Shown here piece after piece: positions 63,768 to 64,000 of a stretch of DNA of 64,000 bases (positions are counted from its first letter, which is position 1; each line of letters opens with the position of its first letter). The position numbers were made by a program, and so were the translations under genes. Source of the DNA: Tretioscincus oriximinensis (lineage: Eukaryota; Chordata; Lepidosauria; Squamata; Gymnophthalmidae). The stretch is from assembly GCA_022410635.1 (NCBI GenBank), contig JAJVDF010000382.1:97571-161570 (forward strand), in the 5' to 3' direction. Below the pieces are notes generated by a model. It saw only the letters and a list, made by a program, of their open reading frames with translations. It had not been told where the DNA came from and did no database searches.

Positions 63768-64000
63768 GAACATAAGAACATAAGAAGAGCCATACTGGAT
63801 CAGGCCACAGCCCATCGAGTCCAGCATTCTGTGTCACACAAAGGCCCACCAGATGCACCTGGGCAGTCCGAACAGAGGAAAGCAAAATATGCTGCTCCTG
63901 TTCGTGACTCCCTGCAAATGGTATTTCAAAAGTCCTGCCTGTTGCTCCATCCCGGAGGCTACATCCAGACAACTATCTTAGTATCCATTTATACCCTTAG
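63768..64000 (-). mobile_element. CR1-like LINE 3' end, minus strand, runs off the right edge
   Basis: It begins aagaacataagaacataaga (the reversed tail) and continues agccatactggatcaggcca, cagcccatcgagtccagcat, aggcccaccagatgcacctg, actccctgcaaatggtattt and ttgctccatcccggaggct. It is tail-to-tail with the preceding plus copy. Confidence 0.8.

Noticed and set aside
1..64000. CRISPR arrays, bacterial operons, phage or plasmid features
   Set aside because: The DNA is clearly vertebrate nuclear (introns, CpG island, LINEs, SINEs). Tandem repeats found are simple minisatellites without spacers.

Overview
This is a piece of a vertebrate nuclear genome, most likely a squamate reptile (lizard or gecko type). 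The genes are split by GT-AG introns, the DNA is AT-rich with one CpG island, and the interspersed repeats are of reptile character: CR1/L3-like and L2-like LINE tails, many L1-clade ORF2 remnants, two tRNA-headed SINE families, and hAT-like, pogo-like and other terminal-inverted-repeat elements. Isolated single N bases are scattered through the window, as in a draft consensus. Species was not determined.

Three protein genes are present in the order TWF1 (+), IRAK4 (-), PUS7L (+), which matches a conserved vertebrate neighbourhood (human 12q12, read in the opposite direction). The last five coding exons of TWF1 (twinfilin-1; actin-monomer and capping-protein binding) lie at 952-6904, and the 5' part is outside the window. 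IRAK4 (the death-domain kinase of Toll/IL-1 receptor signalling) is complete on the minus strand, with 11 coding exons at 13550-24536. The joined exons are in phase and give 460 residues, numbered like human IRAK4. PUS7L (a TruD-family pseudouridine synthase-like protein) is complete on the plus strand, with 8 coding exons at 33865-45232 that give 697 residues. TWF1 and IRAK4 converge, with 3' UTRs facing each other across about 6.6 kb. IRAK4 and PUS7L diverge from a shared CpG island at about 28.34-29.04 kb, which should hold a bidirectional promoter and the untranslated first exons.

From about 45.5 kb to the right end I see no host gene. This region is intergenic and dominated by retroelements: a minus-strand L1 fragment (45.85-46.56 kb), a 5'-truncated young-looking L1 with a long open ORF2 tail and a perfect 17-bp target-site duplication (48.16-50.0 kb), and a second L1 insertion (60.12-62.52 kb, 18-bp duplication) that carries another L1 3' end nested inside it. 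CR1-like 3' ends and small TIR elements also occur.

I found no clearly new coding system. The most interesting structures are: a retroposed repeat family that repeatedly inserts as head-to-head foldbacks with target-site duplications; two inverted pogo-like copies, each carrying the same nested small element, that bracket the IRAK4/PUS7L promoter; a long-TIR element in PUS7L intron 1; a complete hAT-like element with an internal perfect hairpin; and two kinase-domain substitutions in IRAK4 (Ser346 to Asp in the activation loop, Val263 to Asp in the hinge).
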